Positions 11,370-22,670 of a stretch of 64,000 nucleotides of DNA are shown one piece after another (within the stretch, counting starts at the first letter, position 1; each line of letters begins with the position of its first letter). Both the position numbers and the translations under genes were made by a program. Origin of the DNA: Omphalotus guepiniiformis. Lineage: Eukaryota; Basidiomycota; Agaricomycetes; Agaricales; Omphalotaceae. Below the pieces are notes generated by a model, which saw only the letters and a list, made by a program, of their open reading frames with translations, did not search any database and had not been told where the DNA came from. The stretch spans positions 1,736,001-1,800,000 of the forward strand of contig JAQOOI010000021.1 in NCBI GenBank assembly GCA_028554645.1, given 5' to 3'.

Positions 11370-12693
11370 ATGCAGTCTGGCAAGCCCAAATGGACTGCAA
11401 ACAGCATGATCGGTGTGCTTTCCTCTCTAACCTGCTCCGGAACTCGGTAGCTAAAAGTTCTCACTTCTTTTCAAATGGACCTTCATTTCAGCTGGGGCGG
11501 GCGGTGGTCTCGTTGCTAGTGTAGCGACTTGCCCGCTGGATGTGATAAAGACCAAGTTACAAGCACAGAGATATGTACAGGGTCAGGTTGGATATCAGGG
11601 CATAACTGGCAAGCATCGTTCTTTTCGGTGAACGTGTTTTCTTACTGACGTGTGCTCCAATTTCTTCTTCTTTGACATCTACGTAGGTACTATCAAGACA
11701 ATTGCGAAATACGATGGATTCAAAGGATTCTATCGCGGACTGGGGCCGACAATACTTGGGTATCTCCCAACCTGGGCTATTTATTTTGCGGTCTATGACG
11801 GGATCAAGTCGACATTTGGGGAGGTACCCTTAGGATCTAACTCCAAGGAAAGGATTTACCCTGCTGCCCAAGTCAAGGGGTACCAACCTGCCATGCGTGA
11901 ACATCCATGGTCATTACACATCCTGTCTGCCATGGCTGCCGGCGCGTCCAGCACGATTTGCACGAATCCGCTGTGGGTCATAAAAACACGATTCATGGTG
12001 CGGTGATGTCCTTGCGCTTGTTCACCATCTTGTATCTTATTATCGCCCGCTTCCACAGACCCAATCTCGTGATGAGGTCAGATATCGACATACGTTAGAC
12101 GCAGCTCTTACTATTTACCGCACGGAGGGACTACGAGCGTTCTATCGTGGCTTGTTACCCAGCTTGCTCGGCATTGCGCACGTCGCGGTACAGTTTCCGC
12201 TGTATGAACAACTGAAGTTATGGGCTCGTGAGTGTTTTTGACCGAACCCCAAGCTCGTTACTAATCAACAATTCACACCAGAAGGAAATAGCGATGAGCC
12301 TCTACCAAGTCAAACTATCCTCCTTTGTTCCGCTATAGCGAAAATGACCGCGTCGGTGGCAACATACCCTCATGAAGTGGTTCGGACCCGCCTGCAAACG
12401 CAGCGTCGGCCGCTTTCCGACGACCTTTCGTCAGATGGAATGACGAGGGAGCATATCAAGCGGGGTGTGATATATACTACAAAGAAGCTGGTGAGGAAGG
12501 AAGGGTGGACGAGCCTGTACAAGGGTTTATCTATCAACCTGTTACGGACAGTGCCGAACAGCGCAGTGACGATGTTAACGTGCGTCGCTTTCTTTGATTC
12601 TAGTGACTTTCTCTTCACTATACTGATTCGGCTTGGGTTTTGGGATGCAGTTACGAACTGTTGATGAGGCATCTCGCTTCACGGACGCCTTGA
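11370..12693 (+). CDS. Mitochondrial carrier, NAD+/pyrimidine-nucleotide/folate-type subgroup
   Basis: This is an inner-membrane solute carrier (SLC25 family) with three repeats, each with its signature: PLDVIKTKLQAQ in repeat 1, NPLWVIKTRFM in repeat 2 and YPHEVVRTRLQTQ in repeat 3. The Trp in the second signature (NPLWxxKTR) marks the subgroup holding yeast NAD+ carriers (Yia6/Yea6), FAD/folate carrier Flx1 and human SLC25A32/33/36. FYRGLGPTILGYLPTWAIYF and FYRGLLPSLLGIAHVAVQFP follow the expected helices. There are at least five introns. The one at 11609-11686 must start with GC rather than GT to keep the frame (see findings). The last exon (from 12651) gives YELLMRHLASRTP and ends at 12693. 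The precise substrate cannot be settled by eye; NAD+ transport is the best guess. Confidence 0.88.
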
Positions 12694-12968
12694 CATTGAA
12701 CTATTACTTACTGCCAGCTCCTCCACCTCCTACTTGCGCGTCTCGTCCCCTACCTAACTAGCGAGAATCGGTATAGAAGTCGTGTCTTATCATTTGTACC
12801 TAGTAAACTTAATCCACATGTCGTTTTTCTTTCTTGTATCCCACTAAAGCTATTTCTTTTCTATCACTTTGTTCATAGTTATAGCTGAAGTGATGGAAAA
12901 TCAGTGCAATGTATTTTATACGTTAGAAATACCAAAAGGTGTTATACTGTCGTGAATACCCGTCGTGA

Positions 12969-15183
12969 TCAGAGTCGTGCCAACGGCACACTCTCAGACG
13001 TTATCTCCGTCTTCCTAATAAGGACCTCCCCGCGACCTTGCCTCGAAACGAAAGCAGACCACCATTTCACAGCATACTCTGTCTCCCTGTCACCCGTTTT
13101 TTCTAGTATTTGGTGGTACAGACTACCAAAGAGCTCGTCAGTGGAAGCGTGACAGCTGTCAATAACACGCTCCACCTCATCCAAGAGACGACCCAACAAA
13201 ACGAGAGGCACGGCGGAGACGCAAGAGATGAGTGCAAGGCGGAGACGGTGGAGCTGGGCCGGCAGTGTTTCGTCTGAGCTATCGCGCTTATCTTGAAGCT
13301 TGTTGATGGCATCCAGGAGCTCCTCGATGGCGTACCAAGCGAGCGTGTAATCAGACGGTCGTTCATGGTCAAGGTTTGGCATGCTACTAGCACTCGCGCT
13401 CCGAACCAAAGCTGAGAACGCCAGGCAAAGTTGAGGAGTTGACAAGTTGCTTCTAAATGAGTTCTACAGTGTTGAGGTTGTCAACGAGAGAAAGAAAGCG
13501 AGTGCGATAACGCACCTCGAGCAGACATCGAGTATAGAACGGGACGAGATGCTCAGCAAACAATGCGAGTGTTGGCTCGTCTTTGGCTTGGTTCTTTCGC
13601 GCAAAGCCCTCCCCTGGAATCTCAGCTTTCTCAGCATTCCCTATATTAGCATTGACAGCAAACACAGCCAGCACGACCGAATGTGCGGATTCGAAAGTTT
13701 CGCGCTGAATAGGTGTGGCATTGGGTACGAGGTACATTCGAGGTTCGACTACATCCCACACGATGTCTTTCAAGCATTGCACACTTAGCACTGGTACAAG
13801 CTGTTCGACGCAGGATAGAGTAAAGGATGCCTTGGACTCAATCAGCGTAGCTGGCGTAGACTCTAGGTTGAGAGAAGAGCAGAGATCTATGACGAGACGC
13901 TCTGCCAGCGAGTCCTTTCCTTTAGATGATGATGACGGGTCTGATGCGAGGATATCAAGGGCTAGATAGATGGTCCTACGCATCTCTTTGAATGTGCCTT
14001 GATCCTGCCCATCTGGACCGATCTCTGATACTGAGGAGATACCGCCGAGCTGGGAGACGAGGTAGGAGAGATGAGAAAGGCCGAGGAGGATAGAATATGC
14101 GAGTACGGCTGGTGTTATGGAACCGCTCGAGTATACCGGAGGAGGTACGTAAATTGAAGCGGAGAGGATGGCGTCGGAAAGCATTATTGTGGTGAAAAGC
14201 AAGCTTTTGAGCGTAGGCAAGTGGCTTGCTTCTGGCTCTGGCTGGGAAGCTACGATCGTGGCAAGACCGGTCTCGGCTCGGATTGCTACATCTTTCAGCT
14301 GGTTGAGGATATCAAACGCGCATGAGAAGCCTTGCTCAGGCTTAGAGTCAAGGAGAAGGGAAAGCGAAACAGCAGTGAGGCGGGAGAGTGAGGACAGGGA
14401 TCGCAGTAGAGTTTCGTTCGGAATCTCCAGGAACGGTTGTACGATACACGTTGTTAGCAGCCTCACAAGCTGAGATAAAGGCAGAACTTTTAATTTCGCG
14501 GGGGCAGCAAGCGGTAAGGACCGCGAGGCAAAGATCAATGCTAGGGTCAACGGAGATTGAAGGGCTAGAACAGACGCGCAAGTAGAGAATTATTGCGGTG
14601 CGCAGATGGCACATACAAATGTGGCGCATTGAGGCGAAGCAGCACATATAATTTATCATTGCATCAAAACAAATGAATTTAGTCTGTAATCTCCCCAGAA
14701 AACGAGGACGACGTAATATAACTCACAATCTGGGTTGTGAAACTCATTCTCCCATTCCGAAGCGTCGCCGTCGTTCATGTAGAGATCCATTACCTCGGCC
14801 AAAGCGACGACGATTTCGTCTTGAACTTTGGCAGAAACAGAGTCGGAAACAGGAACACTACCATGGGGATTCTTGGCCACCACTTGGGACCTGAGGTCAT
14901 CTATGCCGAGAAGAGCACCGCCAGCAGCAGCCAGCCTCAGCACTGGATGTGCACCCTGAAGACCATTAATGAGCGCAGCGAGCCATCTGGACAAGCGAAA
15001 AGGAAGACTAGGCTGGAAGAAGGAGTACGAGAGTGAACTAGCGTGATTGAGATGAATAGCGTGTCGAAATGCAGCAGAAAGAGAATCTAAACGAGAGAAA
15101 GAAAGAGGATGGACGGTTGAAACGGCAGCTGCTGCGATAGCAGTAGGCGCGACGTGTTCTGCGAGTGCAGTCTGGAGAGACAT
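12969..15183 (-). CDS. Pex8-like peroxisome biogenesis protein with PTS1
   Basis: Three exons (about 15183-14731, 14572-13519 and 13485-12969) splice cleanly with standard GT-AG introns. They give a mostly alpha-helical protein of roughly 680 residues. The middle exon contains MYLVPNATPIQRETFESAHS followed by VVLAVFAVNAN, and later LVPFYTRCLLE. This pattern resembles fungal Pex8 proteins, the intraperoxisomal import factors that link docking and RING subcomplexes. The C-terminus is PLARL: the tripeptide ARL is a canonical PTS1, and Pex8 proteins carry such a signal. There are no membrane segments. The family call rests on remembered similarity and the PTS1, so it is moderate. It converges with the mitochondrial carrier gene (275 bp between stops). 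Confidence 0.6.
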
Positions 15184-15549
15184 TGGTACGCTCGTCGGCC
15201 ACCGTCGGCCGTGTTCGGCATTCCTCGGCTAATTTCGGAAATGGGACCGGAGAAAGCACCGGCCATCAGCAGTCCCCCGGACACCGGATCGAGCGCTTGG
15301 GGTCCAGTTCGAGTGTGGTTGTTGGTGACCACGCTCTTTGGTCTGCTCGCTGTCCATCTCGTCGTCCTCGTCGTCGTCGTTGGCAATCTCTCCCAACGCG
15401 TAGGTATCAGGACCTTACCTGCTGCTTCGTTCTTTTTTCAAAGGCGCTGGATAATGCGATTTAGAATTCCCTAATAATTCATTCGTCGCTCCACTCGTAT
15501 CATCATTCCCATATCCCTCCACTTTTAGATTCCTTGTCTCTCTCTTTAC
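15184..15549. promoter_or_regulatory. Divergent promoter region (Pex8-like / membrane protein)
   Basis: This 366-bp interval separates the start codons of two divergent genes. It includes a run of CGTCGT-type triplets (about 15355-15385). Small open frames here are GC-rich shadows. Confidence 0.4.
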
Positions 15550-17061
15550 ATGTCTTCTCGTCCGCAAGAAAATAGTCCTTGGCCTGTTCAGACTCCTGCT
15601 CCCGTTCCAAGATCTCCAAAACGGCGTAGAATCAGTGACGAATCTGCTCGCTTTGCTGCTGCTGCTTCTCTTGCTACCAGGCAATTCCAGGACCAGATTG
15701 GTCAGTATCGCCTATATATCCAATCCTTTGTTCGTAGCCTTACATTTTTCTCTTTCTTCATCACAGCGCAAGCAGAAACGCAATGCGAAAATTTGTCCGG
15801 GAACGACGTCGAGTCCTGTTTTCCCACTGCAGATGTCGTCTACGCGCAGCATGAGTTTGCTACTTTCGTCTGTATGTTGTTTTCCCTCTCCTTCCTTATG
15901 ACTGCCCTCATTTTTACACCTAGGGAATTCACGCCTACCGCAATATCTACAAACAAATTTGGTCAATGTATTTCTCTTCCATGGTGACACCAATGAGCAA
16001 ATCAATGCATGGTTTAACTTGTCAAATTCCAAACTTCAGCCTGGCGTAGTGTCTTACCAGGTTAATGATACCTGGTGGGGAGATAATGGTAGCAAATGGG
16101 ATGGCACCAACACCTCATATCCGTTCTATTTCGTCATCACACCCAATACGAAATCTCTCGATGGTTCGCAGAGCACTCAGCCTCATTTCACTGCCGTCCG
16201 TAAGTCTTGAATCATCGTCCGTGCTGTTTGCTCTAGACTCACGCCGGTCTGTCTTCTGGTGTCCTGACAGAAACGACGTTTGCCGATTCCGTTGTATCAT
16301 CAATGTCCGCGTCCTCTGCTTCCGCTGCATCTGCATCATCAGCAAGCGTGGCTTCCGCTTCTCGTGCATCGGCTTCGTCAGCTGCAGAGCACGCTTCAAG
16401 CTCTGGGTCCTCTTCAGGATCATCCGCTGGCAGCGCAAGTGCTGGCTCTCCCACGGGAAGCATACAATCCGGTGCTGACTCGAACGGTTTTCCTCACTGG
16501 GCCATAGCCGTAATCGTCGTTCTCGGTTTCCTTGCTATCGCCTCCTGTTGTCTTCTCGCCTTCTTCATTGTGCGACGCTTACGCCGAAGACGCGAGCTCA
16601 ATTCAAATCGCAATTCCATGGGATCCGCAAGCCCCATGATGGCGCATGTACAATCGCCAGGCTCACCCTTACTTGCTGCTACAGGCGGCCTCAATGACCC
16701 TCAGAGTTCAGTTGGCCATGACGGACAAATTGCAGGTGGAGCTGGCTTGCAGAGGGCTCCCAGCGCTGTGTCGCCCGATGGTGCATCTTCAATAAGTCAT
16801 GGTGGCAGCGCAGGAGAAGGTCCTTTCAGTGGCGCTGATGCAGCAATCATGGCAGATGCTTTTAGGAAGGCTTTGCGTAAACCTGACTTTGCTGGGACGG
16901 TGGAGGAAGGAGAATCACCTGATAGTCAAGAACGAGGGAGGGATGAGGCCCTGTTGAGCAGAGAATTGGCAGAAGAAGGAAGGGATATACGGAGCGTGAG
17001 CTCCTCAAGAGGTGTGAGAGTTGAAACGCTGAGCGACAGTGGAGATACGGTACAAGAGTAG
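15550..17061 (+). CDS. Single-pass membrane protein, Psg1-like
   Basis: This type-I membrane protein architecture is seen in many fungi and resembles Psg1 (Pma1 stabilisation in the Golgi). The luminal part contains CENLSGNDVESCFPTADVV, then (across an intron, phase 1) FVWNSRLPQYLQTNLVNVF, VNDTWWGDNG and YPFYFVITPNTKSLDG, with several Asn-glycosylation sequons. A Ser/Ala-rich stalk (16303-16480) leads to a transmembrane helix (WAIAVIVVLGFLAIASCCLL) and a basic stop-transfer RRLRRRR. The cytosolic tail ends with AAIMADAFRKALRKPDF and an acidic segment. The N-terminus is the weak point. The ATG frame from 15550 is polar and Arg-rich and gives no signal peptide after the 66-nt intron at 15701-15766, while an overlapping frame without ATG encodes a leucine-rich stretch. 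See findings. Confidence 0.72.
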
Positions 17062-18892
17062 AGAGAGGTCAAGGTATGAGTATTACGACCGCGGTTTTGT
17101 GGACTGAGTCAGTCCTTGGTCGCTGTCTCTGGCGTGAATCTTCTCTTCGGTCTTCGATGCTCCTTCCTTTTTCTCTTGCGCTCAATCGTCAACGTTCATC
17201 TGTCTCTCTGCTTTTTGGTCTCTCCGTTTGTGTCTCTGCTGTCTGCCTTTCATGTTGTGGCTTATCATGGGTTTTTGTTTGTCTGTAGCCTCCAATCTTC
17301 CCTTGTTCATTACTTCTGCATCTTACTCTTTATCCCTTCAGTTGTGATATTATTACCTTCATCGCAGGAACCTTTCAAATTCCCATCAACTTTCCTAACT
17401 TCGAAGTTGTGCTCTTCCTCACTCCGAACTTTTCTTGGTCCAATCCCTCCCACCGGGTCTTATTTGCGCACTTCTTCACACCCTCCTCCTCCTCTCCGCA
17501 TTATATCCATTCTCATGTCAGCCGTTTCATCTTCATCACATCAATACGGACGACCTGCCCTTTCTAAGCAACGGTCGACGATTTAATTACTCATTATTGT
17601 CCTATACTTTTACCGTTCACCTTTTTTACCAGTACCTTTTGTTGTCCACGGTTCAATTTGCGAACTCCCTTACCCTTTCTCCTCCCTTGACTCGTTCCCC
17701 CAATATCGAAGATTGACAGTATGTGTCTTGTTCGTTACTGCTGCGTATTGTCCAATCAATGAACGACCTTTTTCTTCGTCTTTTCTTGCAGTCTTGGTAC
17801 TCGCATTATATGTCCCGTGGCCTCCAATCATGTTGACCTTTGTTACTCCATTTTTCACTTCCTACAAAGCCTGCCGCCTACGTATAGTACTTCGAAACTT
17901 AGTGCTGCCTCCTTTTCCCCCTTTCCTGGTCGGCCACTCATGCATGGAATGTTCTTGTCGTACGCTGTCCGTCGCACAGCATCCACTCGTTTTAGCCCGT
18001 TCTTTTCTCCTCGTACTCTTTTACTATTTCATACCTACTTACACAGCATTTTTTCCCCTCCCGAAGTCGGGTTTTTTAAGGTCTATTATTATCTTTTCAT
18101 TTTTCACCAAGTATCCACCAGTACGAGGTTTGTTGCCTTGTTTATCATGTTGAATGTTCTTGAGCTTTTTTACCCTTTACTTACGTCGAATCGCACGCGT
18201 TATTACAAAAGATATACCCCTGCCAGGTCCTTCACCTCCGTGCCTATGTGTGTCGACGCAATGCATTTTCTCATGCGTTGTCGGCGCACTATGCAATTAG
18301 CCCTGGCATGGCAAGGACTTCGGTTTCGGCTGGCCGTGTCAACGGTCGCCTTCTTCGTTGTACAATGGTTCGCTTTTATATCAATATACCAGGCCCATGT
18401 TATGACCCAATGACAATCAGCAGCAGCATCATAGAGAGGCTTACTTGCTAAAATAGTAAGCTACTAACTAGTTCACCGCTCTCCATTGCTCTCCTCAATC
18501 TCTTCTCTATTGTTGAAGTCAAGGCAATGAACTACATAGCACAGTTCATACTTTTACAGTATAATATATTGTACCCAAACTCGATTCTCCATACTCAAGC
18601 TTTGACACTAGTTGGTCATAATTGTTCTCGAATAGCTAGGTCTGGTGACGTAATCTGGTATGAAAATTGGAAAAACGTGGGACCGCTTATTCGCTGCTAA
18701 ATATAGCAGCGGGCCGGCCGGTCTGTACTGAACCAAGTTCTCCGCTTTTTTACCCCGCACTTGTCGTGGGCACATAGAACTCTAAGAATGTCATGTGTAT
18801 CGGTATTTTGACTAGAAGACGAGCGACGTGAGCACGCTCAGCTATTGGAACACGACTCGTATGTTTTAACGCTCTGTCTCGCTCTGTCTCTC
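17062..18892. other. Long pyrimidine-rich gene-free tract
   Basis: This is 1.8 kb with a strong T/C bias on the plus strand from about 17100 to 18250. Several long open frames occur (the longest 17817-18413), but they are hydrophobic or Ser/Phe-rich by composition, share no family features and lack splice-consistent continuation. It may be a long 3' untranslated region of the upstream gene or a non-coding transcript. The last 500 bp (A/T-rich, 18420-18890) should hold the promoter of the acyl-CoA ligase gene. Confidence 0.45.
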
Positions 18893-21807
18893 ATGGCAAC
18901 CTTCCAGACAACAGAAACTCTTCCCCAGGTCCCCGACAATCTATCTCTTCCACAATTCTTTCTGGACTATGAGGAAGGAGAACGAATTGTGAATGGTGGG
19001 AAACCTGTTCGAGGTATAGATCCCTCGACTCCTCTTTTGATTGAGGATGCGACTGGGCGAAGAATTGGTCCAGGGGAGGTGAGCCTGATCCTATTGCGGG
19101 TTGTACTTCCAATGAATGTCTTGTGTCTACCTACAGATTCGCTCACGGACTTTTGGCCTTGCGAACGCTTTGAGTACACAGTACAATATTCGTAGGTTGT
19201 GAATCGACACGTTTTCTGTGGACTAATCAGAGTTGGTTAACCTAGGTCAGGATGATGTTGGTGGGTACAAGGACTTTACCTGTTGTGCTTTGGCTTTCTG
19301 ACCTACTGCGTAACAGTGCTGATATTCAGCCGTAATCACGTTGGTATGCTAAGTTCAACTGACTATTCGTAACACGCTCATCCTTTGGTGCAGATTACCT
19401 CTCTGCTATATGGGCTGTTCACCGACTAGGAGGGGTAATCTCGTGCGTATTATTTTGGCTCCACTTTGATACGCATCTTTACGGTCTTTTCTTACAGAGG
19501 CGCCAACCCCGATTTCTCTAGTGGAGAACTTCTTTACCAGCTACATTCCAGTAAGGCATCACTTTTATTTGTACATCCGGATGCATTGGAAACTGCCCTG
19601 GAGGCCGCAAGGTCCGCTGGTATTTCCGAGAAAAGGATCATCCTCTTCAATGTCCCAGCATCCTCTAAAGGAGGCCGTCATCGTACTGTTGAAGATCTCG
19701 TCAAGGATGGCCTGGATACTGCCCCTGCATACGTGGAACCTAGAATAGATGCTAGAACTAAACTAGCATTCTTGAGTTACTCCTCTGGTACGCATAATTG
19801 ACTCACAAGCTGAGTAGTATTGATTTCGTGCAGGAACAACTGGGAAGCCGAAAGTGTGTGCTAGTCCCGTGCTTTTACTTGCGCCAACTTACATGCCGTA
19901 TTCAGGCTGTCGCTATACCTCACTTTTCAGTGATCATCAATGTAATTCAGATGGCCGTCCATCACAAGGTTCACCAAGAATACGCCTCTTGGGAGGAGCG
20001 AAGATATAGACCAGGTGATGTTGCCATCGGAGGTCTGTTCTAATCTTTGGATAACAAGCCTATTGCTCATTCAGATTTCCCTAGTGCTTCCTTTTTATCG
20101 TGCGTACAGTTCATCATGTGGCTGAGTGATGGTGGTGATCTTACAACGTCGATGAAGATATCTATGGATTGGTTCTCAACGTGAGCTTTATTCAATACGC
20201 CTACACTCCGAACTCTTGTACTAAAAGTGTATTCAGCTTCATTTCATTCTCTACTGTAGAGTAGGTTCATCAAGCAGCATGCACCGAAGTTGTTTTTTTC
20301 ATTTGTCTCTTGCAGATGACAATAGTGGTCGTTCCGAAATTCAACTTCGTGGAGATGCTGAGAAGCATTGCCCGATATCATATCACACACTTGATGTGAG
20401 CGGGCTACTCATGTTAGGCACCGAAAGACTGAACTTACCGAAACCTTGGCAGGCTAGTGCCCCCACAAGTTATCCTTCTCCTTAAGGTGAATTCACCATG
20501 TTGTCAATCAAATAAAATTCACTGAATATGTACTCAAAAAGCATCCAGCCATGAAGAATCACGATCTCAGTAGCGTGCGGTTCATCATGGTCGGTGCTGC
20601 CCCGTTATCTAATGAGGTCAGTCAACAACTTTTCGACCTGTTCCCTAATGCACATATTGGACAAGCGTATGGTAAATGCAAACTGTCCTGCGTGTTGTAC
20701 GTAGTTCATGAGGTTCGTGACAGGAATGACGGAGACATGCACCTCGGTTACTGCGTGGCCTATAAATAAACGGAGAGGGACAGCAGGAAGTGAGTTCAAT
20801 GAAAGCCCTTTCTGCGAACAACGTCTCACTTCAACATGCTAGGTGCTGGCCTACTAGAGCCTGGGATCAAAGGTTGGTGTCGATTTGAATTCACACCAAA
20901 CAAAACTAGAATTGTTCTGTGACATAGCACGAATCCTGAAACCCGATGGTTCTTTTGCTGGATACGACGAACCTGGGGAATTATGCATTTTCAGTCCTTC
21001 CAATGCATTGCGTTATCACAACAATGAGCAAGCGTACGTGCTTTTATTCTTGTCACGAATGTAGCTCAACTACCAGCAGGACCAAAGAGACGTTCATTGA
21101 ACGGTCTGTCTATCCACTTGTTTCACAGAACTCGCGTTAATCTCACTCGTAGATGGGTGAGAACTGGAGATGAAGCCAAGATCGATAGAAACTTAGAGCT
21201 ATGGATTCTAGATAGAATCAAGGTAATAAAGCGGGCATCTAAATTTATGGCAGAGGTATCTTAAATGCTCTCGCAGGAAATCATGAAAGTAAGAGGCTTC
21301 CAAGTGGCCCCGGCGGAATTAGAGGGTTGTATACTGGATCATCCGGATGTTAACGGTATGTTTTCTTGCCCACATATCTGCTTGCTACATCCGAACAGCC
21401 CAAATAGATGCTTGCGTCGTGGGTATTCCGGATGAGTTCAGTTGAGTAAATGTGTATTGAAGCCGATGATTGTCTCTGAATAACGATGTTTTAGGTGGAG
21501 AGATACCATTGGCCTTTGTCGTCCTCAATGATGCTGCTGCTAAGATCGCTCGTGATCCAGTCGCCGCAGAAGAAATCAAGGCTTCGATCAAAAAGGTCGG
21601 TCTGGAACTCATTTCATCAAGTACCGTTAAGCTAGTTAAGACTAATTTCTTGGTCAGCATGTCGCGGACAATAAGATTCATTACAAACATCTCGCCGGAG
21701 GCGTTGCCTTTGTACCGTCCATACCAAAGAATCCCAGCGGGAAGTTGCTACGCCGGGTTCTACGCGACAAGGCGAAGGAGTGGCAGAGGGTCAATGCGCG
21801 GCTTTGA
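18893..21807 (+). CDS. Peroxisomal acyl-CoA ligase (4-coumarate-CoA ligase-like), 23 exons
   Basis: This ANL-superfamily enzyme activates a carboxylic acid with ATP and forms its CoA thioester. I traced 23 exons (for example 18893-19078, 19137-19191, 19246-19260, 19317-19343, 19394-19442, 19498-19787, 19834-19853 and the last 21658-21807). They sum to 1734 nt, a complete frame of 577 residues, near the family norm of about 560-580. Hallmarks are the P-loop SYSSGTTGKPKAV, LPFYHIYGLVLN, VPPQVILLLK, YGMTETC, GYDEPGEL, WVRTGDEAK, DRIKEIMKVRGFQVAPAELE and NPSGKLLRR. All catalytic motifs are intact. The C-terminus ARL is a canonical PTS1, so the enzyme should act in the peroxisome. The substrate is unknown: phenylpropanoids, phenylacetate and medium-chain fatty acids are all possible. 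Confidence 0.93.
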
Positions 21808-21976
21808 GGTTTTAGATATACTACTTACCGTTGAGATCGTTTCAATTGTGCTTGCTGTGAGTCCGAGTCGTGACACTTTAGATCTCTAAATGCCCAATAT
21901 GTGAACGCCGAGGATGTCGATGAGTCTCAAATGCATCAGTAATTCGCGCCATCACGTGTAGTGAGGTGTAGTACTT

Positions 21977-21982
21977 TATAAG
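21977..21982 (+). promoter_or_regulatory. TATA-box-like element of the DUF427 gene
   Basis: TATAAG lies 69 bp upstream of the ATG at 22051, with a short pyrimidine-containing leader after it. The spacing suits a TATA-driven, regulated promoter. Confidence 0.45.
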
Positions 21983-22050
21983 TGCAGGACTGTGCAGGCC
22001 TTTATCATCAACATCCATCTACAGTGTCTTAAATCTCAAACCTAGACATC

Positions 22051-22565
22051 ATGAAGGTCACCCTTAATGGAACGGTCCTCGCTGAATCCAACGAGACCAA
22101 AGTAGTCGAGAACAATCACTACTTTCCTCCGGCTTCTGTGAAGAAGGAGTTGTTCAGTGATTCAACCACCAGGTGAGCGGCAACTGGTACGGATCGAGTC
22201 AAGAACTTGTGACTGAATGCATGTTCTGTTGCAGTTCTGTATGCCCGTGGAAAGGGTTTGAGGGGTTTCTATGCAGAGAATAGTGCGAGAAAATGATTCA
22301 TTTCCTTCACAGCACTGCAGCCTACTATAACGCAACGGTCGACGGCAAGACTGTGAAAGATATCGCCTGGTCAGTCCATCGCCTTAGCTGAAAGAATTCG
22401 CTGTTACTAATCTTGTTGTCTGGTCTCAAGGTATTATCCCAACACTTCTGAAAAAGCTCAGCAGATCAAAGGCTATGTCGCGTTCTACAAGGTCTGTGTT
22501 CCATTTACCTGCGAATGTCAAACGAGCTGATATATGACAAAAAGAACAAAGTTGAGATTGAGTAA
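22051..22565 (+). CDS. DUF427-domain small protein
   Basis: This small protein of about 94 residues is encoded by five short exons. The start ATG at 22051 gives MKVTLNGTVLAESNETKVVE, then NHYFPPASVKKELF, CPWKGTAAYYNATVDGK, DIAWYYPNTSEKAQQI and GYVAFYKNKVEIE. The sequence is the full DUF427 domain (VxxNGxxLAES, CPWKG, AWYYP, V-F), found across bacteria and fungi and of unknown biochemical role. A TATA-like element sits upstream. It converges with the citramalyl-CoA lyase-like gene (stops 105 bp apart). Confidence 0.9.
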
Positions 22566-22670
22566 TGGCGCGCAAGAATGGGAAAGGTAGAACTACACGT
22601 ATATGAACTTGAGGAAGAAAACGTACACATATTGGAGTGACATGGGCTATCATACACGTTACGGTTTAAT

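Noticed and set aside
17817..18413. 198-codon plus-strand frame rich in Phe, Ser and Leu
   Set aside because: It sits in a T/C-rich tract where long hydrophobic frames arise from composition; no family features or supporting splice structure.
18893..21807. Acyl-CoA ligase as a broken pseudogene
   Set aside because: At first the short frames looked like decay, but every interruption resolves to a short intron with usable splice ends and the full frame is intact.
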